Source: Tubiluchus corallicola
Taxonomy: Eukaryota; Priapulida; Priapulimorpha; Priapulimorphida; Tubiluchidae
Assembly (NCBI GenBank): GCA_030141605.1
Contig: JAQGDQ010000309.1
Coordinates: forward strand, 152,568-216,567
Direction: 5' to 3'
Length of the DNA stretch: 64,000 nt
Shown: positions 1 to 28,522 of the stretch, piece by piece
How the letters are laid out: each line of letters starts with the position of its first letter
Numbering within the stretch: position 1 is the first letter of the stretch
Notes under the pieces: model-generated
Told to the model about the DNA's origin: nothing
Seen by the model: the letters and a program-made list of their open reading frames with translations, nothing else
Databases searched by the model: none
Position numbers and translations under genes: made by a program

Positions 1-374
1 CTCTGTAAATAACTTTTCTATCATTACTGTCTGAGTTGTAGTTTCTTCTGACCCAATATTTATTTACTTCCTTTAGCACCGTAGATGTTGTATAATCTTC
101 TAATACCACAGCCACAGTTGTACTTTTTTCTGGTCCAACATCTGTTGTTCTTTCTTGTGAAAATTAAAGATTCTTCCGATGCGACTGATGTAGTTGCTGT
201 AGTTTCTTCTGGTTTACAAAGTTCTTGTGGTTCTTACTGGTTCGTCAACTGTTGTCATTGCATTAGTTTTGTCATCAAGCACAGATGTGGAGGCTTCCTC
301 AGGAAAAGTGCAGAGTCTGAGACGCTTGTTGTCTGAGGCTGCGGGGTCGTTGTACCAGGCTGCCATACACATCC
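1..374 (-). pseudogene. Cys/Thr-rich exon or relic running off the left edge
   Basis: Read on the minus strand, an AG acceptor near 375 is followed by about 45 codons with a short cysteine-containing stretch (CMAAWYND, then RLRLC), which recalls the end of a PAN/Apple-like domain. After it come degenerate units reading EETTATT, EKSTTV and EETTTQ in differing frames. The first frame stops near 230, but a possible GTAAGA donor lies just before that stop, so this could be a genuine short exon followed by decayed Thr-rich repeats. The PAN-like reading is weak. I cannot name a gene, and anything further 3' lies outside the window. Confidence 0.25.
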
Positions 375-1413
375 TATTGCCAAAAGTTTTTTTAATTCAA
401 CATTATTCTACACTTATTGCAAGTGTAAGCTGTTTTACTATAACGTCTTGTACACATTATATTACTGCACTTTTATTCTGGGGTTCTTGCCTTTGTAGGA
501 CACGTCACTTACAAAAAGTCAAACAAATCCGTCTTGACATTTTTATCACACATGTATGCCTTCTGCTTCATTGCATACAGAGCTTCTATTAGAGCAGACT
601 GTTCACAGACTATACTAACCTTTTCCTAACTGACTAAGACTTTAACACTTTAGAGTCTAATACTATCATCCAATTTAAAAAAATATGGCAGTTATACTTA
701 GCATGATAAAATACTATTAAAAATCTGGAGTTTCACATAGATGGTAAATTAACATGGAAGACATATATAGCAACTACTGATAGCAAAATCTCTAAATGTA
801 TTAGAATTTTTTACAAGTTCAGATATTATTTCTAAATTAATGATAACAGCTGTACTTATCATATCTTAATTTATCCTATCTATGCACTATAAAACAATAA
901 AGATTTAAAAGCCCGCGCAGACGCAGCAATATTGACGGTCGTGTGAAGCAAATTTGGATAACATTTGGAGGAACAAATCTCAGAGCCTAGGGTTTCACTC
1001 ACCACATAGGGTTTCCACTAAAAACGTAATTATGAATCATCCGTTTCTCAATCGTTTGCTTTAGTCTCCCTCTATAACACTACACGTGTAAATTTACTAT
1101 AGACGCGCCTTACTGTTTATTTTAACAACTTAACGTGACAGGAGACAGGTAAAAATTTGTAAAAGTGGCGCCGTTAAGTGTTGAGCAAACAGTTTTAGAA
1201 GTGTGTGCTGTGCATAGTCACTAAATAGAACACATTAAATGTTTTATTGGTTTACACGAAAAACAATGTAAGTCGATTTAATGAATGCACGCCCACATTT
1301 TGAATCAAAGACCAATCCAGCAACTGACAGTAAGTGACGTCACGTGCATTGCTTGCTGTAAACAAAGGGCCCGTTAAGATACTGTGCAGAATAGTAGAGG
1401 CTTGATATGAGGG
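375..1413. other. No gene recognised
   Basis: AT-rich sequence with no convincing coding frame, RNA gene or bounded repeat. Short open frames here lack domain signal and look like chance. Confidence 0.4.
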
Positions 1414-1640
1414 AAGGCATTTGATATAGTAGAGAGAGGAGTTACTTTTGAGACCTAAAACCATACTACAAATTGATGAAATGCACAGAATTACAATTTT
1501 ATTAAGAGATGATAAACTTAGCGTAAAAGTTGAGATCAACTTCGGAAGAACTTTTAGCATAAATATTGGGATCCCTCGGGGAAGCTGCCTAAGTCCTCTA
1601 CTTTTCACGTTCCATCTGGCAAACCCGCTTGAGATTTAAA
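1414..1640 (+). pseudogene. Non-LTR reverse transcriptase fragment, frameshifted
   Basis: At 1414 the frame reads KAFDIVERG, the palm motif A region of LINE reverse transcriptases. It stops after about 14 codons. A shifted frame from 1448 then reads through to GIPRGSCLSPLLF, the motif B region (usually G-x-P-Q-G...SPLLF). The catalytic YADD/FADD motif is not found downstream. This is a short decayed piece of a LINE. Confidence 0.6.
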
Positions 1641-3419
1641 ATCCGACAAATGACGATCATGATTACGATAACACTGTCTGTGACAATTTTCCACAACACC
1701 ATTTCTGAACCACACCCATCTTGGCATGGAATCCTATGAACTATTCCTGGAAAAACAATACACAGACGACATAGTCTGGATTAGAGCATAAATTTTTCAG
1801 TTTGACAGATCAAACAGGGATTTTCCGAAAGAGCAAGAAAAAAACAAATCATCAAGTTAACCAGAAAAAAATAGATGAATATAAATGCAAGAGATGGTAG
1901 TCGGGTATGTGACATATCCATTTTACACTTAACAAAAAGAAAGATTTGACGTAAATGCGAAGTGTGTTGATACGGCATCCGCTACGTGATTCTTGAGCAA
2001 AATGGCTGCATAAGCACTAAAGAATGATGAACGTAAAGTTCTCCTACAGCACAACAATCTTCAGCTCATTTAGGCAAAAACAGAAAACGGGTAGGTTCAT
2101 CACGGTACCACAACGATATTGTGCAATATTAAAACTGGAAGATAAATTTATTTACCAGACACATGCAATGTATCCAAACTTCAGGGAAGGCAAATATAAG
2201 AAAAGGAGTCTAATTAAAGTAAATCTATTCAATACACGAAGAGGAGTAGGCTGAAATACATGGAATGTATAATGATATAAATAAATTATTTAGTTGTTTT
2301 GAATGTGTAAGTGCAGTATTAACATGTACTTTTTTGCGCTGGCAAGCCTGCATGGACCATTATATTCAATATAATTCTTTTATTTCGTTGTTTTTCTTAT
2401 TTCAGGGTAAACAAACTAAATTCCCTATTATTCGTGTAAATATGTACACAAAAGTGTAAACTTTTCGTTATACAAAGATAAAGTCGCAATCATTTGGTGT
2501 AAAATAAAGAAATTAGAACATACTGCATAAAACAATATAGCAACCACTGAAACCGTGGATATTGGCTAATTCTCAGATACTGCCTAGTAGTGCATAGTAT
2601 AGATCATTCTTGGACAGAAGCAATCTTTATTATGAACATATAAACACCTGCTGCACTGAAACTCTTTAATGTGGTTGCAACTGCAATATGCATAACGACA
2701 TTTATTTATTGGAAGGTGCTGCCCTCTACGAGCAGTGCGGAGAGGAAAAGATAGGAGGAGAACAACGATGGTCGCGTTTTTATTCACAGCAATGTTTTTT
2801 ATCGTTATTGTGTTATAGTTAAGAACAGCGTTTAGTTATAACCAAATTTGTACCTTGAGAAATTTTAAATCTTGACGAAGAGCCAACGATGTAAGTTACA
2901 TGAATTTAAATAATTTAATTAAGTTATGGATTCGATCTCTGAAATTTGAGAAAGTACTTTTGCCAATAAGTTGACTTCTTTTTAATTATTAAGCTTCTGT
3001 TTATCAATTTTATTTATTTTCTTACTTGTTAATGTTCTTTTTATTATTCTCTTTAGAATAAACCACTTTGGAACATGAATGAAATAGTGAAGGCTTTCTG
3101 TACATAACAGTGGTCAACGCAATGAGACTTATTTCCTCGGGACAGAGCTCGTTGAACCTGCATGAATTAACACAAGGGGTGAAGTCCTACAAATGTTTGT
3201 GTAAACATTAGTTCAGAATAAAGAATGTTCTAAAATATAGAAAACTACAATAGTTTTTTAAATCAAAACTTAAGATTAAATAATTAGTTACCTCGGATAC
3301 TCATCATTATTTTACTCATTTGATTTTCTTCCAATCAAAAGAAAGCCTGCTAAGGTTTTAGACTGTATATTTACACTGGTTTTCATTCACTTCCCCTATT
3401 AAGAATCTGAACTTTGCGG
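1641..3419. other. No gene recognised
   Basis: AT-rich. A GTAAGT donor-like site occurs near 2890 and several short open frames exist, but none carries a recognisable domain or a matched acceptor. Confidence 0.4.
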
Positions 3420-3833
3420 CAGGGCGTATTAACCAATAGGCTAACTAGGCTATAGCCCAGGACGCTAAAGTTTCAGGGGCGTAAAATTTTTAAAAAAATT
3501 CTTATTCTCTTCGGAAGATGTGTATACTTTCATATTCTTGTTAAGGGCGCATTTTATAACACACCACAGGCAGTTACTGAGAACAGCTTTTATATAAGTG
3601 CTACATAACGAACAGGTGCAAGATATTACACGACAAGCAGTTGCGCAGAATTCTTAAATATAAGCGCTATGCAAATAAATACACGTAATTAATAATGACC
3701 TCTTAGAAACTAGCTTGAAACTGTTTCTAATACACCACAAGTAATTGTTTGACCTGCTCATTACATAAATAACCTTAAATTCACAATAGAGATGGGCGGG
3801 CTTAGGGCGTCGTAAGGGCTTGATACGCCCCTG
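3420..3833. mobile_element. hAT-type MITE, family 1, copy 1
   Basis: Starts CAGGGCGTATTAACC and ends TTGATACGCCCCTG, imperfect terminal inverted repeats of the CAGGGGCG type usual for hAT elements. The interior matches copies at 18338-18759 and 56828-57536. Flanks are CTTTGCGG and, one base in, CTTTGCAC, an imperfect 8-bp duplication. No transposase coding is visible, so it is non-autonomous. Confidence 0.75.
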
Positions 3834-4495
3834 GCTTTGCACTATACATGTTTCTCAGTGCATTACACATTTGGGAAAACCATTATCTAGATGAAATAAC
3901 GATCCGCATTAAAAACTTTTTTTAGTAAATTGGCTTATTTTACCCCAATGGTATTTTCAAGGAACTGCACTACATAATGCTAAATGTAGTTGCTATTTAA
4001 AAAATATAGAATTTCAGCTGACCAAACATCGTGACAAATCAAAATTGAAGAATCAGATTATAAATATAAACTTTATTTATTTTGAGTGGATTTACAACAC
4101 AGTAGCTATTACTGATCACAGTATTTCCACTACGTGCAGTGATGAAATATACAATTAGTTAGTTCGAGTATGTAATAATTCAAAATAGTTAATTCAAAAA
4201 TACGACTAGTTCATTAGTTAATACTTAATTAAAATATACAAAACCCGTATAATAGATACGATAGCAAAAACGATTCTCGATGAACATAAGGCTATAAGCC
4301 CATGCAAAGAATAAGTTGTACATTGCAATGCACAATGTTGTAACTTAATTCAGAAATCCAATATATGTGGAATTAATACAATTAGTGTAGTATTACAGCA
4401 ATACATATAGTTGTTTCTAGCATAAGTCGTTTATCAATGAGTACTTGATTGAAAGACAGCCTACATAATAACTTAAAATACAATTATACGTACAA
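3834..4495. other. No gene; probable LINE 3' flank
   Basis: AT-rich sequence without coding signal. The right part is probably the 3' untranslated tail of the minus-strand LINE relic at 4496-4978. Confidence 0.35.
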
Positions 4496-4978
4496 TCAGT
4501 TAAGAAAACGTTTAGTGGACTTTATGTAGTTCTGCAACAATTTAAAGAGAATGCCACTGGATGGATGACCTGAACTGAGTTTATGAAAAATGTCGTTGTA
4601 TATAGTAGCAGCTCTACGGTTGCCGTGTAATTCATGAGTTATGTGCCGATAATAACAGAGCTGATCCAATAATAGTGTTCTGTGTATGTCATAGTTTGCG
4701 TATTCAAAAACATAATGGCGAGGGCTTTCAATCGAATTGTTGCAGCTACGTAAAGGGTGATCGATAATATTCCTGGAAAACAAATCACCTTTTAATTGCG
4801 AAAAATTGGCAATAAATCTATTTGTTGAAATCTCATTACTTCGATCATCATTATAATTAGGGCATACTGATGTAGTACGAACTCTCCTTAGGTTCAACAA
4901 TCTGCTTTTAAAAGTAAATGGAGAAAGGAAATCCTGTCTGTTTTCAATCGGTAAACTATTCCATAAGCGGATGCCTTT
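4496..4978 (-). pseudogene. C-terminal piece of a LINE ORF2-type protein
   Basis: On the minus strand the frame reads GIRLWNSLP, then SPFTFKSRL, then a histidine/cysteine region around SCNNSIESPRHYVFE and a tail ending KRFLN-stop. The order RxWNxLP...FKxxL...ESxxH is the usual C-terminus of CR1/Jockey-type LINE proteins after the reverse transcriptase. The 5' part is missing; this is a truncated copy. Confidence 0.6.
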
Positions 4979-5505
4979 CTGGGAAAAAAACTATTGTACA
5001 ACTGTCGTGTTGGCCTCAAAAGAATCAGCTTATCTCATGTGTCCCTTGTTTTTACACCATTCTCCATCTAAGCGACACTGGTCTGTAAACCGAATACAAC
5101 AATAAATTGTCTTCGGTTTAATCTAACGCCGCTCTGCAGGAACAAAAAGAATTGCTATAAGCTCTCCTGCAATTCAAATGCCAAGCTCTAGTCTATTTGG
5201 ATGAATTTGGGTGTGAGCTAAATTAGGCTTTAAGAACACATCCAGGACATCCTGAAATCTGAAAGAGGCTAAAAGTGTAAAAAATCAAAAATTGTGTGCA
5301 TGGTTGGTACTATTTTTATTCTTGTTACGAGCGCTTGTTTCGTGCCGTAATTTCGCCACAGTTTTCCATTTGTAGCTTACCAACTATGAATCTCATCGGT
5401 TTGTTCAGCTAAGCAGTGTGCATCTCTAATAATCGTAAAACCATATCTTTCCCATTACGACATAATTGGTATTCGCAGACATTATTATTATTATTCCATG
5501 TGTGT
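4979..5505. other. No gene recognised
   Basis: No coding or repeat signal that I can bound, apart from a short ATT run near 5481. Confidence 0.35.
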
Positions 5506-5516
5506 CATATCGAAAT

Positions 5517-6062
5517 GTGTCATATCTACAGCCATATCACGTTGAAAATACCGGTTCTCGTCTGATCACCGAAGTTAAGCAACGTAGAGCCTGGTTAGTA
5601 CTTGGATAGGTGACCGCCTAAGAATACCAGTTGCTGTAGGCTTGCGGGATGCCCACACTGTATCTCGACACTAGGCGGAAAGCTGCACAAGCAGCCAACG
5701 GCTAGAGGGCGGAGGAGGTCAAGTGACCCAACGGCCATGTGTACAGGAGTAAACCTTCCAAATCAGGAGTGGAGCACCGAAGGCGGACCAGTGCAGCATG
5801 CTCACTGACTACGACAGCTCCTGAAGCCAACCTGGTGCCAAACGTATCGCTCCGCTTTCCTTTGGACTACACCAGCGAGGAAGAGAGGGGGTTCCTGTTG
5901 TCTGGGCAACTCAGGCTCTCCATACACTTTGCCCAGGCATATGCCCTGGAGAGGCCACTCCAGTGGTTCAAGGATCGGATTGCTCAGCCACAGTCGACGC
6001 TGCAGCTCCATCAATGTGATCAATGAATAACTCCATTGTCTTCCGAGACAGAAGGATGCCAA
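5517..6062 (+). mobile_element. 5S-rRNA-derived SINE, long copy
   Basis: A 5S rRNA-like head (about 5524-5641) is followed by a ~320-bp body and by a 3' segment, from about 5964, nearly identical to the 3' end of the LINE at 56858-57159 (shared AAGGATCGGA, CAGTCGACGCTGCAGCTCC and GACAGAAGGATGCCAAC). The whole is bracketed by an 11-bp duplication, CATATCGAAAT, at 5506-5516 and 6063-6073. That is the structure of a SINE3-type element: a pol III promoter taken from 5S rRNA and a tail that recruits a partner LINE. A shorter second copy is at 60804-61200. Confidence 0.85.
5524..5641 (+). pseudogene. 5S rRNA-like head of the SINE
   Basis: About 118 bases align by eye to animal 5S rRNA, including GTTAAGCAACGT (box A region) and AGTACTTGGATAGGTGAC (box C region). 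Differences from a canonical 5S (for example TAGAGCC, and GATAGG for GATGGG) and the retroposon context argue that it is not a functional ribosomal gene. Confidence 0.8.
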
Positions 6063-6210
6063 CATATCGAAATTACTTTCTTGCTATGAAGGTAATTATC
6101 ACCAACTTTGCTTTTGGTGTTTCATTAATAAAACATTACATTTATTACCTATACTACCGTTGCCTATATTACTTTATTACCTATACTATGCTACATAGGC
6201 CTACATTGAG

Positions 6211-6470
6211 TGCATGGCATTAATGCCACGCCCAAGTGCTACAAGAAAGTTCCAGACGTTACAGTTACAACTGGTCTGGAGTCTCTTACTGTTGCTAGTC
6301 TATTGCAATGTGCTTTTAGATGTGCCGAGAATGAAACATGTGAGGGTTTTGGACACGAAAAGAAAGAAGTAAAAGAACATGAGTGTCACCTACTGGCAGC
6401 TAAGGCTTATGACATGTGCACTGCAGTGAATAACGACTCAGCATCTGGATCTTACTACAGTATTCGAGAG
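6211..6470 (+). CDS. Orphan exon with a PAN/Apple-like domain
   Basis: An AG at 6209-6210 precedes, and a GTAAAA donor at 6471 follows, an open frame of about 86 codons. It has six cysteines spaced like a PAN/Apple domain: CYKKV, then QCAFRCAENETCEGF, then ECHLL and MCTAV, ending SYYSIRE. PAN domains bind proteins or sugars outside the cell, which is family knowledge. The frame also runs on to a stop at 6541-6543, so it could be a last exon. No other exon of this gene was found. It lies 1 kb upstream of SLC13 on the same strand, and just downstream of the 5S SINE. It could be part of a neighbouring gene to the left or a stranded duplicate. Confidence 0.5.
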
Positions 6471-6600
6471 GTAAAATTGCAAAATGAACTAATACTGTAT
6501 TTTACGAATAAAAGGTATTTTTGCTATAACGTACGTATATAACGATGAATTAATCCTTTATTTTAAAATTCATACATGTATTTACATGAATAGTCCCCAT

Positions 6601-6601
<1 letters not shown>

Positions 6602-6682
<81 letters not shown>

Positions 6683-6715
6683 ACTGTCTCTCTCTCTATT
6701 CCACTTATCTATCTG

Positions 6716-6779
<64 letters not shown>

Positions 6780-6820
6780 ACTGTCTCTCTCTCTCCCACT
6801 GCTCTCTCTCTCTCTACTCT

Positions 6821-6872
<52 letters not shown>

Positions 6873-6935
6873 TCTCTCTCTCTCTCTCCCACTGTTTCTC
6901 TCTCTCTCCCACTGTCTCTCTCTCTATTCTCACTG

Positions 6936-7028
<93 letters not shown>

Positions 7029-7029
7029 A
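6602..7029. repeat. (CT)n microsatellite
   Basis: About 430 bases of CT dinucleotides with scattered interruptions such as CCCACTGT. Its long translated frames (Ser-Leu and Arg-Glu polymers) are artefacts of the repeat. Confidence 0.95.
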
Positions 7030-7479
7030 TTATATTGTGTTGGATTGTATTAAAGAGTACAGATGACAAAATTAAATCTCGGCATTTTGTCAAATGCTTG
7101 AAGTTTGTCATAATCCTTTGCGTACTTCATGATTTAATCTTAGGTCATCTACTCATTATCTTACAATTCACTTTAACTTGCCCTGTCTACATACTTACAT
7201 GGTACATGTAAACAACATAACCCCTATTCACTGATACTGATAGCACCATAATAACACTATACATGTTGTTCTTCGCTGGTTACTCAAACACGGTGGTCAA
7301 ACACAGTTTATGACTTTCAAACGCAAGAGAAGTCTATACTCGCTGTCAAACAGGTGCAAATGAATACACTTACCTTTGATTTATGGAGGCTGACTATGCG
7401 TGCAGAAAGTGTTAAGATGTTTTTTAACATTCTATGATTATTATTGTCAATTTTTGCTTTTTTCCTCTCGTAACTGAAA

Positions 7480-24321
<16,842 letters not shown>

Positions 24322-24715
24322 AATGATCACATACTTTTTAACGAAAATCTATGACTCAAATAATTATCACTTATACAATATGCTGCACAATATTTCAGCA
24401 TAAACGTTCTTGTTCTTAACAACGATAATGCATGAGTCTTAGAAAATGGTCCTTACGCAACGTTAAATTCTTTTATGTGCAAAAAAGTTCTTATACGTAA
24501 TAATGTTAATGCAAGGCCATTAGGAAAAGTTGATCTCGGACCATTGGAAAAGGAGGTTCAAGCCTCACAAAGGACAGAATTTAAACAACTAATGTTCTTG
24601 ACTCAGTGATGCAGCAATTAAGTGATATAAATTAATACAGTACATCTATATATGACAGACTTGATGTATATGATGCCGTGTGATCTGCAGTGAAAATGAT
24701 TGAAATTTGAGTTGT
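24322..24715. other. SLC13 3' flank, nothing else recognised
   Basis: AT-rich. No canonical AATAAA is evident shortly after the stop codon. The segmental duplication starts at about 24716. Confidence 0.4.
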
Positions 24716-26194
24716 GCTCAAGTTACGTACAATACCCCTTCGTTCATTGTATTATACGAGTGAGCCATCAAACTGCTAAGCTTATTGAAAGAGTATAGCT
24801 TATAAGGTCGTGGCGCCATCTTGTGTGAGGTGCATCAACTGTGCATTGTTGTTGGTTGTCAACTACTCTAATAGAACAGTTGCACACTGGTCGTTCGTTT
24901 GCATCATTTAATATTGTGTCATATAACAATCATTGTGTAATAGCAAGAAGCCAAATAAACACAATAATTAAATCTACATTGTGCTCGGTTTGTTAGTTAA
25001 AGTTTGTTAATAAACTTTGTCATATTTTTATATCGGGTGGCGCAAAAAAAGTACCGAAGTTTCGACTGTAATTATAGCATTAGAAGCAAGTGCCCTGCAA
25101 AAATTGAAGTTTCACAGCAAGCTACTACAATACATTAACTTTTGGCTGTGAACGTAACGAGTTTTTAGGTTTAGTAGTTTTTAAGTTATGGCCGAAAGCT
25201 TTTGTACGTTAAAAAAATAAATGCATGGACAATGTCCACTTAATCACCAATTGAAAAACGTTAAAGCGCCGATAAATGGCATGGATGAAAATGGAGTGTA
25301 ATCCCCTGAATTAAGGTATCTGGATTTGCTGAAAAACAAAGTGTACCAAGGCCACACAGAATTGTTTGTTACTGACAAACTAAAGCAGAAATTGTTGAGT
25401 TCTATGATCAAGATTCCCCTTAAAGGATGATAGGATGATTTTCCACAACGTAAGTCAATCTAAAATATATTATGAACACATAAATAATTAAAGTTATCAA
25501 AGTCCACAGGCCAACTGAACAATATAGAGGCGTAAAAGGGCCAAAGATAAAATACAGAATACTAACCCGTTGAGGGTTATTGGATGCCAGCCTTCTTAAA
25601 CCGGTGAAGATGGGAGAGGTCGGGTGTGGGCTAACAACCCATACCCGCAAGAAACATGGCACTGGAGTGTCACGGCCTGATACACCTCCTGGTGTGGAAA
25701 GTAACAGGATAATTGAAGCCGAAAAATTACAGATTTTACTCATCAAATTACTTTCTCTTTTTGTGTTTCTTGTACAAACTGGCAATTATGTGAATATGCA
25801 GAATTCGTTTGTAGAAAACAGAAAGCATAGAAGATTACTATCACAAAGGGGTAGTACATCAAATTATTACTGTACAAAATAACGATGTTGTATGTAAAAT
25901 ATTACTATCATTATTATTATTGTGTGAAATTGTGTGTCTAGTTCTACTAAAGGTCTTTTCAAAACGTTAATTTTTTTCACGTTCACTCTTTTTTAAAATA
26001 TGCTTTACTTATATATTTAGTTTTGATGCAAATAGCGATAACATATATAAAGAACTTATCAAGTTTTATAGATGAAAATTATGTATAAAGATGACAATTA
26101 TGCTCAATTATTTTCATACAACTTTAAATCATTATTTAATCTGCCATGCTAATAAGTGCCCAAATTAATCAAACTTATTGCCAAATAAAGTGCA

Positions 26195-26360
26195 GCTGAC
26201 TTGATGACTCTTTAGTAAATTCGCTACCCTATTTCGTTGACTTTATAATTACTTTATTAACACATTTATTACTCTAATTAGGTTTGTATATTTTTATTAA
26301 ATGTATACGTTTCTGAAATGTTAAAGAGAAAAATAAACCTGATTTGATTTGATTTTGATT
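26195..26360 (+). mobile_element. LINE 3' end with (GATTT)n tail
   Basis: GCTGACTTGATGAC through AATAAACCTGATTTGATTT, the same family as 13385-13590. The duplicate copy is at about 34190-34350. Confidence 0.5.
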
Positions 26361-26573
26361 TACAACAGAGGAACAATATTGAAAGTCAATATCCCTATAT
26401 CGTAGCTCACTTGCATGTGTATTTAAAGATGTTCTTCATTGTTACATACATACCTTTAGCATTCGATGCTGCTACTTGATTTATAGCATTTGTATTGCTA
26501 TTTTGTATGCTGTCAAACGTAATTCTCGTTGAAGTGGTATAAAACTAACGAATGTGATATTTTAGACTGATAG

Positions 26574-26740
26574 ATAGATATTTTATTTCTGAAAATCAAA
26601 TTTTTATGCGAAAATTACAAAATCTGTGCGTGCCCGATGGTTTTACCAGCAGGCAGAACTCGGGTAATGATTTTCAGATTATACTAACCATTTCATCCAA
26701 CATGTACGCTGCTCAAGGTATATTCACAGCTACACAATGT
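26574..26740 (-). mobile_element. Retroposon 3' end with GATA/TATC tail
   Basis: Reverse copy of the 10138-10294 family, reading GATAGATAGATATTTTATTT on the + strand. Its duplicate is at about 34558-34760. Confidence 0.6.
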
Positions 26741-28522
26741 TATATAACACTGTTTTATATGTTCTACAATGTTATATATACAATGTTCACAGTTATGGCA
26801 AAATCTATGCATATCATTTAAAATTTTAAATATAATAATATTAGGCCTATCCTCCCTAACTGCAGAGTGATCTACAGTAATGATAACTAAGTATAAACGA
26901 AGTTATAGTGTTAGCCGGAGTTGTAATAATAAATAACAGTGATAGCAATATGCCAGTTGGTTCGTTAAATTTTAACATGGTTGCCGTTTCAGGTTTTGAC
27001 CTGTTTAAGGGAAAAAAATCACTTTTGCTTGGTGTTTTTTCCGCATTTTGTTCATTAATAAAAATAGAAAAACAAAGTGACACATTTAATACATTTCGTA
27101 ATTATAACAAAAAACTTAATTTTAGCAGAAAACGCAAGTTTCTTCTCGTTCTCCACGTTCATCCGCCTAAGTAGAAAATATATTCATCCGCCTAAGTAGA
27201 AAATAATCCCTACTAAACACATTAATTAGTTACAAAATGTTCCAAACTACTAATTATTAGGAATTTCACAATTTAACGATTACTTATTTTTGAGAAAAAA
27301 CACAATAAAATGAAATTGTAGTGCTTTTAAACAAATTTAACAAATTTAAAGTCACTTGCGTAAGGACATTTCAAGTCGTGTGAAAATTTCTCGCACTTTA
27401 CATTACTTAAAGGGGTGGGAAGCAAAACATCAGATAGGTACCACATTAATAATAATTATCACCTGCAGCTGTGACATAACACCGCTCTCAACGCACCTAA
27501 AGTACTGAAGTTGATGTCGTATTACCTTATAATACTCTCTATCAGTAACGAGAATAAACAGTCTAAACTCTAAAGGCCAATAGACCAATGATGTTTGCTG
27601 CTTTTTGGAAAATTCCGACTTCAAGTAGCTAAGTCAGCAGTTTTTATGGGTAACGTTATTATGATGTTTGTCGAACATGGCTTGTGTTTCAACCAAACGC
27701 ATGTAAAGCAATTAATAGCATGTAAAACATTATTTAATTTGTTTTTATTTGTTTATCCATACAGTGTTATGAATAGAATTACAATTTCATTATTCTATTG
27801 ATAAACTTGACATGCTTCAGCACAGAAGTGCCATGAGTGTAGCTGACATCAGCTTTAGTTACGTCCAACATCCTACATACGACTTAGTTAAAGCAGATGA
27901 AAAGAATAAACAAAAAAACTAATAGGTGAATTAACAAAATAATGTTGATGATGACGACAATGATGGCGATATTAACAATGACAGCTAAATAATGGTTATA
28001 ATGGTGACGATCATGACATATCAGTAATAATAAAGATAATTGATGCTAACGATAAAGATGATATTGAAGCACCAAGATCGATCGATGAATTAAACAAATT
28101 GAACAAATTTTTGAACAGGCACGAGAATCAGTATTAAAATAGCGAACGATTCAGTGAGAATTGAGTGATCAGTCGCAATACAGATCAATTAGACTGATAA
28201 GAGTCAATGATTGATTTTTTGCTTGCGTTAAATATACTTTCATTATTCTGATCTAGCATTTTGAATTTTTGTATTTTAGGTCTCTCCATAATAATTCTAT
28301 ACCTAACTTATTATATGGTTGACTGTAACAGTTTTAACAACAAATTTAAGGAAAAAACCGAATTTAAAATAAACATATATTATTACTATTTCATATTATA
28401 TGTGCTTCATTGCTTTGTTAATACGTGTAAAATGTATATGTGTATTAAAAACATACAAAACTTTTACTTTTAAAAGTACTCTTCAATAATTAGCTGTATA
28501 TCATGTGTCCTATATTCTGAAT

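Noticed and set aside
5524-5641. Functional 5S rRNA gene
   Set aside because: The retroposon tail, target duplication and substitutions show a SINE head.
5739-6026. A 95-residue protein
   Set aside because: It lies wholly within the 5S-derived SINE body.
6563-7111. Ser/Leu- and Arg/Glu-rich proteins
   Set aside because: They are frames through the (CT)n repeat.
25580-25882. A 100-residue protein
   Set aside because: The matching region in unit 2 has disrupting changes, and there is no recognisable domain or splice support.
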